From Clostridium pascui (GTDB taxonomy: Bacteria > Bacillota > Clostridia > Clostridiales > Clostridiaceae), in assembly GCF_016908015.1 (NCBI RefSeq), contig NZ_JAFBDB010000002.1, positions 716,055-780,054 on the forward strand: DNA of 64,000 bases, given 5' to 3'. A model generated the notes under the pieces. That model was not told the DNA's origin and searched no databases. It worked only from the letters and a program-made list of their open reading frames with translations. Of the stretch, positions 43,983 through 52,067 are shown one piece after another. Every line of letters begins with the position of its first letter. Position 1 is the stretch's first letter. The translations under genes and the position numbers were made by a program.

Positions 43983-45365
43983 TTGACACAATTAGATAAA
44001 AAAATAGAGGAAATGAAGGATGAAGTCATAAGGGAAGTACGAAATGTAGTGAAAATTAAAAGTGTAGAGGAAGATCCTAAAGATGAAATGCCCTTTGGGG
44101 AAGGATTATATAAGGCGTTGAATTATACTTTGGAATTAGCGGATAATATGGGATTTAAAACCAAAAATATGGACAACTTTGTTGGATATGCAGAATACGG
44201 TGAAGGCCAAGAAATGATAGCAGTGCTTGGACATTTGGATGTAGTACCTGAAGGTGATGGTTGGAAATACCCACCGTATGCAGCGGAAGTACATGATGAC
44301 AAAATTTATGGAAGGGGTACCATTGATAATAAAGGGCCACTTATAGGAGCACTATATGCGTTAAGAGCCTTAAAGGAGCTAAGGCTTCCAATAAGTAAGA
44401 GAATAAGAATAATATTTGGAACTAATGAGGAGACGGGAAGTAACTGCATTAAGTATTACCTAGATAAGGGGGGAGAAATACCAGTAGCAGGATTTACTCC
44501 AGATGCAGAGTACCCTATAATAAATGGAGAAAAAGGGATTATAACTTGTAAATACGAAAGAGATATATGTACAGACGGAGATGTAAAAATAAAATGTATA
44601 AAGGGTGGCATTGCACCAAATGTAGTTCCGGATTATGCAGAAGTGGTTATAAGTGCTCCTAAAGATAAATTAGAATGTATTAAGAAACAAGTATTAAGCA
44701 AAGATAATTTTCAAGCTGAAGTTGAAGATTGGGAGTATTTAAAAATTAAATCTTATGGGATATCAGCTCATGGAAGTACTCCAGAAAAGGGTGAAAATGC
44801 AATTTCAAGTTTATTAATTCTATTAGAGGAATTCGATATAAAAGGGGATATGGGAGAGGTTATAAGATTTATAAATAAATATATAAATACAGAAGTAAAT
44901 GGACAGTCACTAGGTGTTTATATGGAAGATGATATATCAGGAAAGTTTATATTGAATTTAGGAACAATACAGGGCAATAATAACAAAATAAGTTTTGAGT
45001 TAAATATGAGATATCCTGTCACAAAAGATTATGAAGATTTCAAGCATATATTACAGCAGAAATTTAAAGAGGGTAAATTAAAGCAGGTATATTTAAGACA
45101 TAAAAAGAGCTTATATGTTGCTCCTGAGACAGATTTTATAAAAAAGCTTCAAAAGGTCTATGAAGAAAAAACAGGGGAGGCAGCTAATCTAATATCTATA
45201 GGAGGAGGAACTTATGCTAAAGCTATGCCAAATGTAGTAGCCTTTGGTCCAATATTTAAGGGGCAGGAAATGGTAGAGCATAAGCCTAATGAATATATTG
45301 AGATAAGTCATTTAATAAAAAATACAAAAATAATGGCAGAGGCTATGTATAAATTAGCAAAGTAA
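43983..45365 (+). CDS. M20 dipeptidase, PepV-like (first copy)
   Basis: 460 residues. Zinc aminopeptidase fold with metal ligands in VLGHLDVVPEGDGW, YGRGTIDNKGPLI and FGTNEETGSNC, and a C-terminal SIGGGTYAKAMPN/EHKPNEYI. The inserted lid domain is typical of PepV. It cleaves dipeptides with an L-amino acid or beta-Ala N-terminus, here probably L-Ala-L-Glu or related. TTG at 43983 is chosen (AGGAAG at 8 nt) over a GTG at 43974. About 55% similar by eye to the second copy at 50191, with the same block order. Confidence 0.9.
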   Translation: MTQLDKKIEEMKDEVIREVRNVVKIKSVEEDPKDEMPFGEGLYKALNYTLELADNMGFKTKNMDNFVGYAEYGEGQEMIAVLGHLDVVPEGDGWKYPPYAAEVHDDKIYGRGTIDNKGPLIGALYALRALKELRLPISKRIRIIFGTNEETGSNCIKYYLDKGGEIPVAGFTPDAEYPIINGEKGIITCKYERDICTDGDVKIKCIKGGIAPNVVPDYAEVVISAPKDKLECIKKQVLSKDNFQAEVEDWEYLKIKSYGISAHGSTPEKGENAISSLLILLEEFDIKGDMGEVIRFINKYINTEVNGQSLGVYMEDDISGKFILNLGTIQGNNNKISFELNMRYPVTKDYEDFKHILQQKFKEGKLKQVYLRHKKSLYVAPETDFIKKLQKVYEEKTGEAANLISIGGGTYAKAMPNVVAFGPIFKGQEMVEHKPNEYIEISHLIKNTKIMAEAMYKLAK

Positions 45366-45409
45366 TAAAATTAAAATATCTATAATGTCAATAAAAGGGA
45401 GGAGTACCT

Positions 45410-46570
45410 ATGATAACGAAAGGCTTTACTTATGTAGCATTTTTGCTTTTCTTTGCAAGTTTGCTAGTGCTAGCAGAAAAGAAATCAAAATCTAAATTTT
45501 TTAATTATGTCCCAGCTATTGTTCTTTTATATTTTACAGCTATGCTTCTATCAACATTTGGAGTGTGGCAAAATAACAAAGAAATAACAGCAGTATATAA
45601 GGGATTAAAAGATAATCTTTTACCTGCTATGATATTTTTAATGCTTTTAAGATGTGATCTTAGAAAGATATTTAAACTAGGACCAAAGATGTTAATTGGA
45701 TTTTTTTCAGCAAGTATAAGTATTATGCTTGGATTTGTAATAACTTATGGGTTGTTTAAAGGATTTTATGAGGAGGATACATGGAAGGCATTTGCAGCTC
45801 TATGTGGAAGCTGGCTTGGTGGAACTGGTAACATGGTAGCAGTACAAGGAGCCTTAAATGTATCAGATGCAAAACTTGGATATACACTGCTTATGGATTC
45901 TATAAATTATTCTATATGGGTTATGTTCTTATTATGGTTAGTATCATTTTCACCTAAGTTTAATAAGTGGACAAAGTCTAATACAAAACTTATAGATGAA
46001 ATAGGAGAAAAATTAAGCAAAGATAGTGAAAATATGAGAAAAGAAATAGAATTTTCAGATATTATAATTTTGCTTGGATTAAGCTTATTTGTTTCTGCAA
46101 TATCTCAGTATATAGGTGGAATGCTTCCACAATCAGTATTTTTCCAGGGAACTACATGGACAGTGCTTATAGCAACCTTAATAGGGGTAGTATGTGCTAT
46201 GACTCCTATCGCTAAGATACCAGGAGCTTCACATCTTTCAAACCTTATGTTATATACAATAGTTGCATTAATAGCTTCCAGGGCAAACTTCTTAGAACTT
46301 ACTCAAGCACCTATATATATAATTTCAGGATTTGTGATACTAGGTATACATGCGATAGTTCTAACAATTTCTGCAAAGATATTTAAGCTAGATTTATTTA
46401 CATGCGGAGTTGCAAGTTTAGCGAATATTGGAGGGGTAGCATCTGCACCAATACTTGCGGCAGCTTATAGTGAAGCATTGGTTCCTATAGGGGTTCTAAT
46501 GGCGCTTATGGGATATATTGTAGGCACAGGTGGAGGACTTATAGTAGGAAAGATACTTTCTATAATGTAA
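45410..46570 (+). CDS. DUF819 family membrane protein, candidate dipeptide or amino acid transporter
   Basis: 386 residues with about 10 transmembrane segments and internal two-fold similarity. DUF819 hallmarks are LLPAMIFLMLLRCDLRKIFKLGP, seen as MIFLMLLRCDLRKIF; SWLGGTGNMVAVQGAL; and the second-half ANIGGVASAPILAAAY. The two GG-containing discontinuous helices resemble those of carboxylate or glutamate-type carriers. The function of the family is not established. It lies between a dipeptidase and a secreted NlpC/P60 endopeptidase, 44 nt and 30 nt away, so it may import the dipeptide released outside. GGGAGGAG precedes the start. Confidence 0.8.
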   Translation: MITKGFTYVAFLLFFASLLVLAEKKSKSKFFNYVPAIVLLYFTAMLLSTFGVWQNNKEITAVYKGLKDNLLPAMIFLMLLRCDLRKIFKLGPKMLIGFFSASISIMLGFVITYGLFKGFYEEDTWKAFAALCGSWLGGTGNMVAVQGALNVSDAKLGYTLLMDSINYSIWVMFLLWLVSFSPKFNKWTKSNTKLIDEIGEKLSKDSENMRKEIEFSDIIILLGLSLFVSAISQYIGGMLPQSVFFQGTTWTVLIATLIGVVCAMTPIAKIPGASHLSNLMLYTIVALIASRANFLELTQAPIYIISGFVILGIHAIVLTISAKIFKLDLFTCGVASLANIGGVASAPILAAAYSEALVPIGVLMALMGYIVGTGGGLIVGKILSIM

Positions 46571-46600
46571 TTTATAAATTATGGGGGGAATATAATAAAT

Positions 46601-48013
46601 ATGAGAAAACTTAAATTAAGGAGTATTTTAGTTTTGGCGTGTACTGCTCTTATTTCCACTAATGTTTATGCGGCTGGAGAAAATTATGTTCAATATCAGA
46701 CTAATGTACCTAAAGTTAGCGATGAGATGATGAAAGCTGACTTTTGGATAAACAATACTGAAGATCCAGATAAAATTATTATGGATAGTAAATCTATAGA
46801 AAAATATAATAAAGTAATTGAAGAAAAAGAGTCAGCAATTGTGGATCTTGAAAAATATAATGAATCATTTAAAAAAGATGAATTAACAAAATTAATATTA
46901 AACATCAGCTCATCTTCATCTACACCTAGATATGATGCAGAGGGTAAGCAAGCTACAGAAGTTTATTATAATAAGCTAAAAGAAAATTTAAATTTAAATG
47001 CATTACAAGAGGTTAATAAGGTCAAATATGGTATTACAGTAAAAAGAACGATTATGAAGACTTATCCAACATATGATGTATTATTTAAAGAAGGAGATAA
47101 TTATGAATTTGACAGATTAATGGAAACAGCTCTTTATCCTTTAGAACCATTAGTTATATTAAGCCATAGTAGAGATAATAAATGGTTTTTTGCACAAATG
47201 TATAATTACTTAGCTTGGATACCAGCAGAAGATGTAGCTATAACTACCAAGGAAGAATTATTTGATTATATTAACTCAAAGGATTTTATAGTAACCACAG
47301 GTAAGAGAGCATTTACTGTTAATAACCCATTAAATTTGCAAATTTCTGAATTGAAGTTCGATATGGGAGTAAGAATTCCTCTTGCCACTCATGATGAAAT
47401 TGGAGACGATATTTATGGGCAAAATCCTACAGGAAATTATGTAGTTAAACTTCCTACAAGAGATAACAATGGTAAGATGGCATTAAAGCTTGCATTAATG
47501 TCCAAGTCAGAGGATGTAAATGTAGGATATATATCTTATACGAAGAGAAATATATTAAGCCAATCTTTTAAACTGTTAGGTGAAAGATATGGCTGGGGTG
47601 GAATGTTTAATGGAAGAGATTGCTCTGCTTTTATAATGGACATATATAGGACTATGGGATTTAAATTACCTAGAAATACAGGAGAACAAGCTGAAATAGC
47701 TATGGCAAAAGATTATAATATGTCAGAAGAAATGAAATTAGATGAAAGAGAGAAGTTATTTGATGGTATGAATATTGGAGCTGCATTATACATGCCAGGT
47801 CATGCCATGTTATATCTCGGCAAATACAATGGAGAACACTATATGATTCATGATTTTTCAGGATTTTATAACAAAGATCAAAGTGGGAAATACAAATATT
47901 ACAGATCGCGTCAAATCATGGTTACACCTGTAACTATAGTTTCAAGTGAAGATGGGAAAACTTATTTGGAAGAAATGACCATTGGGAAAGAGTTTATATT
48001 AGACAAGCAATAA
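46601..48013 (+). CDS. Secreted NlpC/P60 (C40) peptidase with bacterial SH3 domains
   Basis: 470 residues. The signal peptide is at 1-24 (cleavage after VYA). The N-terminal helical domain (about 30-130) and two SH3-like domains (about 140-310, WFFAQMYNYLAWIPAEDV) match the N_NLPC_P60/SH3 layout of clostridial gamma-D-glutamyl-L-diamino acid endopeptidases. The catalytic domain has YGWGGMFNGRDCSAFIMDIY, shown as GGMFNGRDCSAFIM with the nucleophile Cys near 345, and PGHAMLYLG with the catalytic His. It cleaves the D-Glu-diaminopimelate bond of stem peptides, releasing L-Ala-D-Glu. The enzyme acts outside the membrane. Confidence 0.9.
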   Translation: MRKLKLRSILVLACTALISTNVYAAGENYVQYQTNVPKVSDEMMKADFWINNTEDPDKIIMDSKSIEKYNKVIEEKESAIVDLEKYNESFKKDELTKLILNISSSSSTPRYDAEGKQATEVYYNKLKENLNLNALQEVNKVKYGITVKRTIMKTYPTYDVLFKEGDNYEFDRLMETALYPLEPLVILSHSRDNKWFFAQMYNYLAWIPAEDVAITTKEELFDYINSKDFIVTTGKRAFTVNNPLNLQISELKFDMGVRIPLATHDEIGDDIYGQNPTGNYVVKLPTRDNNGKMALKLALMSKSEDVNVGYISYTKRNILSQSFKLLGERYGWGGMFNGRDCSAFIMDIYRTMGFKLPRNTGEQAEIAMAKDYNMSEEMKLDEREKLFDGMNIGAALYMPGHAMLYLGKYNGEHYMIHDFSGFYNKDQSGKYKYYRSRQIMVTPVTIVSSEDGKTYLEEMTIGKEFILDKQ

Positions 48014-48047
48014 ATATTATTTTATAATATTTATTGGGGTGGTTTTA

Positions 48048-48374
48048 ATGTATAGTTCTGATACGGTATATGTAGTTGGAAATTCAAAGACAAATACTGA
48101 AAATGCAATAACAACTATGTACAATTCATTTTATATTGGTTTTGTAGTAGATATAACTACAGATAAAGTAGTAGACTTAAGTTGTTCTTCTACTATAAGA
48201 ACAACAGATGAATTTGTCCAAAGCCTTTTGATAGGTAAAATGTTAAATTACTATGATGAAAAGGTAGAGAGTGAAGTGAAAAGAAGGTATCATGGATCTT
48301 CACAAAGAGCAATTTTAGTAGCATATAAAGATGGTATAAAAAAATATAATGAAATAAAACAAAAATATTTTTAA
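48048..48374 (+). CDS. DUF3870 domain protein
   Basis: 108 residues, soluble. The pattern YVVGNSKTNTENAIT, FYIGFVVDITTDKVVDLSCSS, and a C-terminal RYHGSSQRAILVAYKDG identifies the small DUF3870 family of Firmicutes, which is often encoded with amino acid or peptide metabolism genes. Its function is unknown; a regulatory or binding role is possible. ATG at 48048 is used (GGGGTGG upstream); an in-frame TTG at 48039 would overlap that ribosome binding site. The stop is followed almost at once by leader element copy 3. Confidence 0.8.
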   Translation: MYSSDTVYVVGNSKTNTENAITTMYNSFYIGFVVDITTDKVVDLSCSSTIRTTDEFVQSLLIGKMLNYYDEKVESEVKRRYHGSSQRAILVAYKDGIKKYNEIKQKYF

Positions 48375-48376
48375 AA

Positions 48377-48477
48377 TTACTGCTTTGTTTAATAAGATAT
48401 AGTCATTTACTACTGTATCTACCTAAATAAAATCCAGTAAAAGCAAGTTTTGTTACTTTGCTTTTGCTGGATTTTTG
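48377..48477 (+). promoter_or_regulatory. Candidate cis-regulatory RNA, copy 3 (upstream of the dipeptide epimerase)
   Basis: TTACTGCTTTG (48377) is followed by the hairpin GATATAGT (48396-48403) with ACTGTATC (48412-48419). The terminator pairs ATCCAGTAAAAGCAA with TTGCTTTTGCTGGAT (48432-48472), then T5. TTACTG can pair with CAGTAA in the terminator arm. The internal stem is in the same place as in copy 1 but with different bases, consistent with covariation. It sits 2 nt after the DUF3870 stop and 31 nt before the epimerase ATG, so it could attenuate readthrough. Confidence 0.6.
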
Positions 48478-48507
48478 CATTTAATTTAATTTTGGGAGGA
48501 ATAAATT

Positions 48508-49596
48508 ATGAAAATAACAGATATAAGAATAGGATTAATTTCAGTACCATTAAAAACACCTTTTAAAACCGCTTTAAGAACAGTAAATAGCGTAGAGGAT
48601 GTTATAGTTGAGATATATACAGACACAGGCAATATAGGATTTGGAGAAGCACCTCCTACTGGAGTAATAACAGGGGACACCACTGGTGCAATAATTGGTG
48701 CAATTAAAGATCACATTAGTAAAACAATTATTGGAATGGATATAGAAAACTTTGAAGAAATAATATTAAGATTGGATAAATGTGTAGTAAAAAATACTAG
48801 TGCTAAAGCAGCTGTAGATATAGCTTTGTATGATTTATATGGACAAATGTATAAGGCTCCATTATATAAACTTCTAGGAGGATATAGGAAAGAAATTGTT
48901 ACTGATATAACTATAAGTGTAAATGAGCCTGAAGAAATGGTTAAGGATAGCCTAGATGCAATTAAAAGAGGATATGAAACACTTAAGATTAAGGTTGGGA
49001 AAGATTCTATAAAAGATATAGAAAGAATGAAAGCCATAAGAAAGGCTATAGGATATGATGTAAAACTTAGAATTGATGCAAATCAAGGATGGAAACCTAA
49101 AGAAGCGGTTAAAGTTTTGAGACAAATGGAGGATGCAGGACTTGATATAGAATTTGTAGAGCAGCCTGTAGCTGCACATGATATAGAAGGACTTAAATTT
49201 GTAACAGATAATATTTCAATACCAGTGCTTGCAGATGAAAGTGTATTTTCTCCAGAAGATGCATTAAAAATACTCCAAACAAGAGCTGCAGATTTTGTAA
49301 ATATAAAACTTATGAAAACAGGAGGGATTCATAATGCACTTAAGATATGTTCTATGGCAGAAATATATGGAGTTGAATGTATGATAGGATGTATGCTTGA
49401 GGCAAAAGTAAGTGTTACTGCAGCAGTACATTTAGCAGCAGCAAAAAGTATTATAACAAAAATAGACTTAGACGGACCGGTGCTTTGCAGCGAAGATCCA
49501 GTAGATGGTGGCGCAATTTTTAATGAATCTATTATAACACTAGAAAATACCCCAGGATTAGGAATAAAGGGGATACAAGGGTTAAAGTATATTTAA
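48508..49596 (+). CDS. Dipeptide epimerase (L-Ala-D/L-Glu epimerase type)
   Basis: 362 residues, enolase superfamily, muconate-lactonizing subgroup. Catalytic residues are visible: the KxK motif in ETLKIKVGKD (near 160), metal ligands Asp in RIDANQGW, Glu in EFVEQPV and Asp/Glu in LADESVF, and the second lysine in NIKLMKTGG. Members interconvert L-Ala-D-Glu and L-Ala-L-Glu during recycling of peptidoglycan (B. subtilis YkfB). This makes the dipeptide cleavable by L-specific dipeptidases such as the two PepV proteins here. GGGAGG precedes the ATG. Confidence 0.92.
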   Translation: MKITDIRIGLISVPLKTPFKTALRTVNSVEDVIVEIYTDTGNIGFGEAPPTGVITGDTTGAIIGAIKDHISKTIIGMDIENFEEIILRLDKCVVKNTSAKAAVDIALYDLYGQMYKAPLYKLLGGYRKEIVTDITISVNEPEEMVKDSLDAIKRGYETLKIKVGKDSIKDIERMKAIRKAIGYDVKLRIDANQGWKPKEAVKVLRQMEDAGLDIEFVEQPVAAHDIEGLKFVTDNISIPVLADESVFSPEDALKILQTRAADFVNIKLMKTGGIHNALKICSMAEIYGVECMIGCMLEAKVSVTAAVHLAAAKSIITKIDLDGPVLCSEDPVDGGAIFNESIITLENTPGLGIKGIQGLKYI

Positions 49597-49617
49597 TTCT
49601 TGTATACACATAATACT

Positions 49618-49658
49618 AAGGCATAGGCACATGAAGGCGTCTATGTCTTCTATGCTTT
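49618..49658 (+). terminator. Terminator-like hairpin after the epimerase
   Basis: AAGGCATAG (49618-49626) pairs with CTATGCTTT (near 49650-49658), with an internal stem from CACAT/ATGT. A short AT-rich tail follows. Confidence 0.5.
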
Positions 49659-49822
49659 ATAGAAAAAATATTAAATAATTATTTTATTGCATTGTATAAA
49701 TGCTATAACTTCAATAAATTATGAAAGGTTTACATGGTTTATAAAATTTCATAATTTTGTTATAAATATTATGGTATAATAAATCTTAATAAAATAAGTA
49801 AAAGTTTGGGGGTATATATTGT

Positions 49823-50083
49823 ATGAAAGTTATAAAACGTGATGGAAGAATTGAGGAATTTGCGATTGAGAAAATAAGAACTTCACTAGCTAGAACTTCT
49901 GATGAAGCTAAAAATCCCTTAACAGATGGCGACTTAAAAGTTATTGAAGAAAGAATAATGAGAGATTTAATGGCACTTAAAAAAGATAAAATAGAGTCAC
50001 GTGAAATAAGAGATATTATACTAGAAAAGCTTAATTATTGTGGATTTAGTGGAATCGCTAAGAAATACGATTCGAGAAAATAA
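49823..50083 (+). CDS. Stand-alone ATP-cone domain protein
   Basis: 86 residues that are almost entirely an ATP-cone. VIKRDGRIEEFAIEKIRTSL is the typical nucleotide-binding start, and the domain runs to REIRDIILEKLNYCGFSGIA. ATP-cones usually sit in NrdR repressors or at the N-terminus of ribonucleotide reductases, where they sense ATP/dATP. Here the NrdR zinc ribbon and any reductase are missing. It could be a free nucleotide sensor acting in trans. GGGGG precedes the ATG. The neighbours are peptide-metabolism genes, with no clear link. Confidence 0.85.
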   Translation: MKVIKRDGRIEEFAIEKIRTSLARTSDEAKNPLTDGDLKVIEERIMRDLMALKKDKIESREIRDIILEKLNYCGFSGIAKKYDSRK

Positions 50084-50190
50084 AATACTTTAAAGAGAAA
50101 AATAAGGACATTAATTTTTGTATAATTTTGTATAATTGAAGCTCTAGCATGAGAGTTTATCACAGACAAGTTTTACTGGAGGAAAATACT

Positions 50191-51582
50191 ATGGAGTTAA
50201 ACAAAAAAGTTGATGAATTGAAGGAAGAACTTATAAAATCTACTCAAGAAATTATAAAAATAAAAAGTGTTGAGGATGAGCCGAAAAATGGAATGCCTTT
50301 TGGAGAAGGAGTAAATAGAGCACTTGAATATGCATTAAAGATATCTGAAAAGTTAGGCTTCAAAACCAAAAATTTAGATGGATATGTAGGATACGCTGAG
50401 TATGGAGAAGCAGAAGATTATGTTGCAGTGCTTGGGCATTTAGATGTGGTTCCAGAAGGAGATGGATGGATATATCCACCGTATGCTGCAGAAATTCATG
50501 ATGATAAGATGTACGGAAGGGGAACTTTAGATGATAAGGGACCTATAATGGCAGCGCTTTATGGACTTAAGGCAATTAAGGATTTAAACTTGCCTATTTC
50601 TAAAAGAGTGAGAATAATATTCGGAACAAATGAAGAAACAGGATCAAAGGAAATGCATCATTATATAGAAAGAGAAAGTATGCCAGTATCAGGGTTTACT
50701 CCAGATGCTATGTATCCTTTAATACATGCAGAGAAGGGGTTAATGAGCTTTAATTTAGTTAAGGACATAAATACCTGTGGAAATGAAGAAATAAGTATAA
50801 ATTATATTAGGGGTGGACATAGAGTAAATATGGTTCCAGATTACTGTGAAGCTGGAATATGGTCAAGAGAAAAAGATGTTATAATACATGCATTAGAAAA
50901 ATTCAAGCTGAAAAATGATTTTAATATAACTGCTCATATAAAAAGTGATATGGTAGTTATTAAATCAGTAGGGGTTTCAGCTCATGGAAGTACTCCGGAA
51001 AATGGAATAAACTCAATAATGCAGTTGTTTAAGTTTTTAGAAACGCTTGCATTTGAAGATACAGAATTATATGAGTTTGTCAAATTTATGAACAAATACG
51101 TGGGTTTTGAAGTAAATGGAGAATCTTTTGGAGTTTATTTGCAAGATGAGGTGTCAGGCACACTTTCTTTTAATATTGGAACAGTGAACTTCCAAGATAA
51201 AAAAATATCTATGGGACTTAATTTAAGATATCCTGTAACAAAAAACTTGGATGATGTATTAACTGGACTTAATAATACTATAAATAAAATAGGGATAAAA
51301 GTGGAGAATATGGATCATCAAGCGTCGTTATACTTCCCTAAAGACCATCCGCTAATTAAAAAACTTTTAGGTGTGTATGAAGAAGTAACAGGAGATAGTG
51401 GTGAAGCTTTTGCTATAGGTGGAGGAACTTATGCAAAAGAAATGAAAAATATAGTAGCCTTTGGGCCTATATTTCCTGGGAAACCCGACTTAGATCACCA
51501 AGCAAATGAGTATATTGAAATAGAGGATTTAGTGATGAATGCAAAAATATATGCAAAAGCTATATATGAATTAGCAAAATAA
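50191..51582 (+). CDS. M20 dipeptidase, PepV-like (second copy)
   Basis: 463 residues. Same architecture as the 43983 protein: VLGHLDVVPEGDGW, YGRGTLDDKGPIM, FGTNEETGSKEM and AIGGGTYAKEMKN, with a lid domain between. ATG at 50191 is chosen because GGAGG lies 8 nt upstream; the frame is open to 50149. The two copies differ mostly in the lid (residues of about 200-330), which lines the substrate cleft, so they may prefer different dipeptides. Its stop codon is followed by decayed repeat copy C. Confidence 0.9.
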   Translation: MELNKKVDELKEELIKSTQEIIKIKSVEDEPKNGMPFGEGVNRALEYALKISEKLGFKTKNLDGYVGYAEYGEAEDYVAVLGHLDVVPEGDGWIYPPYAAEIHDDKMYGRGTLDDKGPIMAALYGLKAIKDLNLPISKRVRIIFGTNEETGSKEMHHYIERESMPVSGFTPDAMYPLIHAEKGLMSFNLVKDINTCGNEEISINYIRGGHRVNMVPDYCEAGIWSREKDVIIHALEKFKLKNDFNITAHIKSDMVVIKSVGVSAHGSTPENGINSIMQLFKFLETLAFEDTELYEFVKFMNKYVGFEVNGESFGVYLQDEVSGTLSFNIGTVNFQDKKISMGLNLRYPVTKNLDDVLTGLNNTINKIGIKVENMDHQASLYFPKDHPLIKKLLGVYEEVTGDSGEAFAIGGGTYAKEMKNIVAFGPIFPGKPDLDHQANEYIEIEDLVMNAKIYAKAIYELAK

Positions 51583-51590
51583 AAGTATAT

Positions 51591-51720
51591 TACGACATTT
51601 TTAATGCTCTGGGTCATATAGAATTTTCATCTAGGAAGGCGTTCATTTCGCCGAGAACGGCTAATATTTATAAATTAGTACAGAAAGATCTTTTAGGGCG
51701 GCAGCCCAGGGACGGTACAA
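51591..51720 (+). repeat. Decayed copy C of the long-hairpin repeat
   Basis: It starts 9 nt after a stop codon with TATTACGACATTTTTAATG, nearly the same as the left end of copy B. AAGGCGTTCA and CTAATATTTATAAATT follow in the same order as in copies A and B. The right arm is replaced by other sequence, which pairs only partly (AATTAGTAC near GTACAAGAACTTATAAATT). No long hairpin survives. Confidence 0.55.
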
Positions 51721-51752
51721 GAACTTATAAATTAAATGATGAAATTTAATTT

Positions 51753-51816
51753 ATAAGTTAAAGATAAGGTATCACAATAAAGGATTTTCGATAAAAAATA
51801 GAATAGAGAACGTTAA
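51753..51816 (+). repeat. Repeat fragment D1
   Basis: Similar to the reverse complement of 33641-33700. Both contain AAGTTAAAGATAAGGTA, then ACAAYAAA, GATT and GATAAAAA-TAGAAT. Each lies beside a copy of the long-hairpin repeat, though in opposite orientations. Confidence 0.5.
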
Positions 51817-51827
51817 TTATAGAAAGT

Positions 51828-51935
51828 ATATTTGCATTAAAGAAAGGCGCAAAAGTTATTAAGCCTATATTTGTAACCATGTCATTAGGTGTGGCTTTAA
51901 AAATGCTTTATGAAGTAGTAAGACCGCTAATTTAG
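51828..51935 (+). pseudogene. 3' relic of a TauE/SafE-like permease gene
   Basis: One frame reads SIFALKKGAKVIKPIFVTMS then LGVALKMLYEVVRPLI and stop. The pattern ALKKGAK-IKPIFV, followed by a hydrophobic helix and a short tail, is the usual C-terminal end of TauE/SafE (sulfite exporter-like) permeases. No start codon or upstream membrane domain is present; repeat sequence abuts it on the left. It appears to be the remnant of a gene lost by deletion or insertion. The relic is followed by about 90 nt with no recognisable content. Confidence 0.5.
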
Positions 51936-52026
51936 CTAACGATAAATGATTATAGCTAGAGTGGCATTTAATTACTAAAATTGGTGGATGTCAGCTGAAG
52001 AATAGAGATTACGTGGACTAGTGACT

Positions 52027-52067
52027 AAAAGAAATTGGCGACTATCGTTTAGTCGCCAATTTCTTTT
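52027..52067 (-). terminator. Intrinsic terminator overlapping the ltaS stop codon
   Basis: AAAAGAAATTGGCGACTA (52027-52044) pairs perfectly with TAGTCGCCAATTTCTTTT (52050-52067). The right arm is itself the last codons of the minus-strand gene (KEIGD, stop). The T-rich side lies on the minus strand beyond 52030. Confidence 0.75.

Noticed and set aside
51827..51850. Second left end of the long-hairpin repeat (TATTTGCATT..AAGAAAGGCG)
   Set aside because: The resemblance to TTTGCATTTAAGAAGGC is short, and the segment is better explained as codons of the permease relic.
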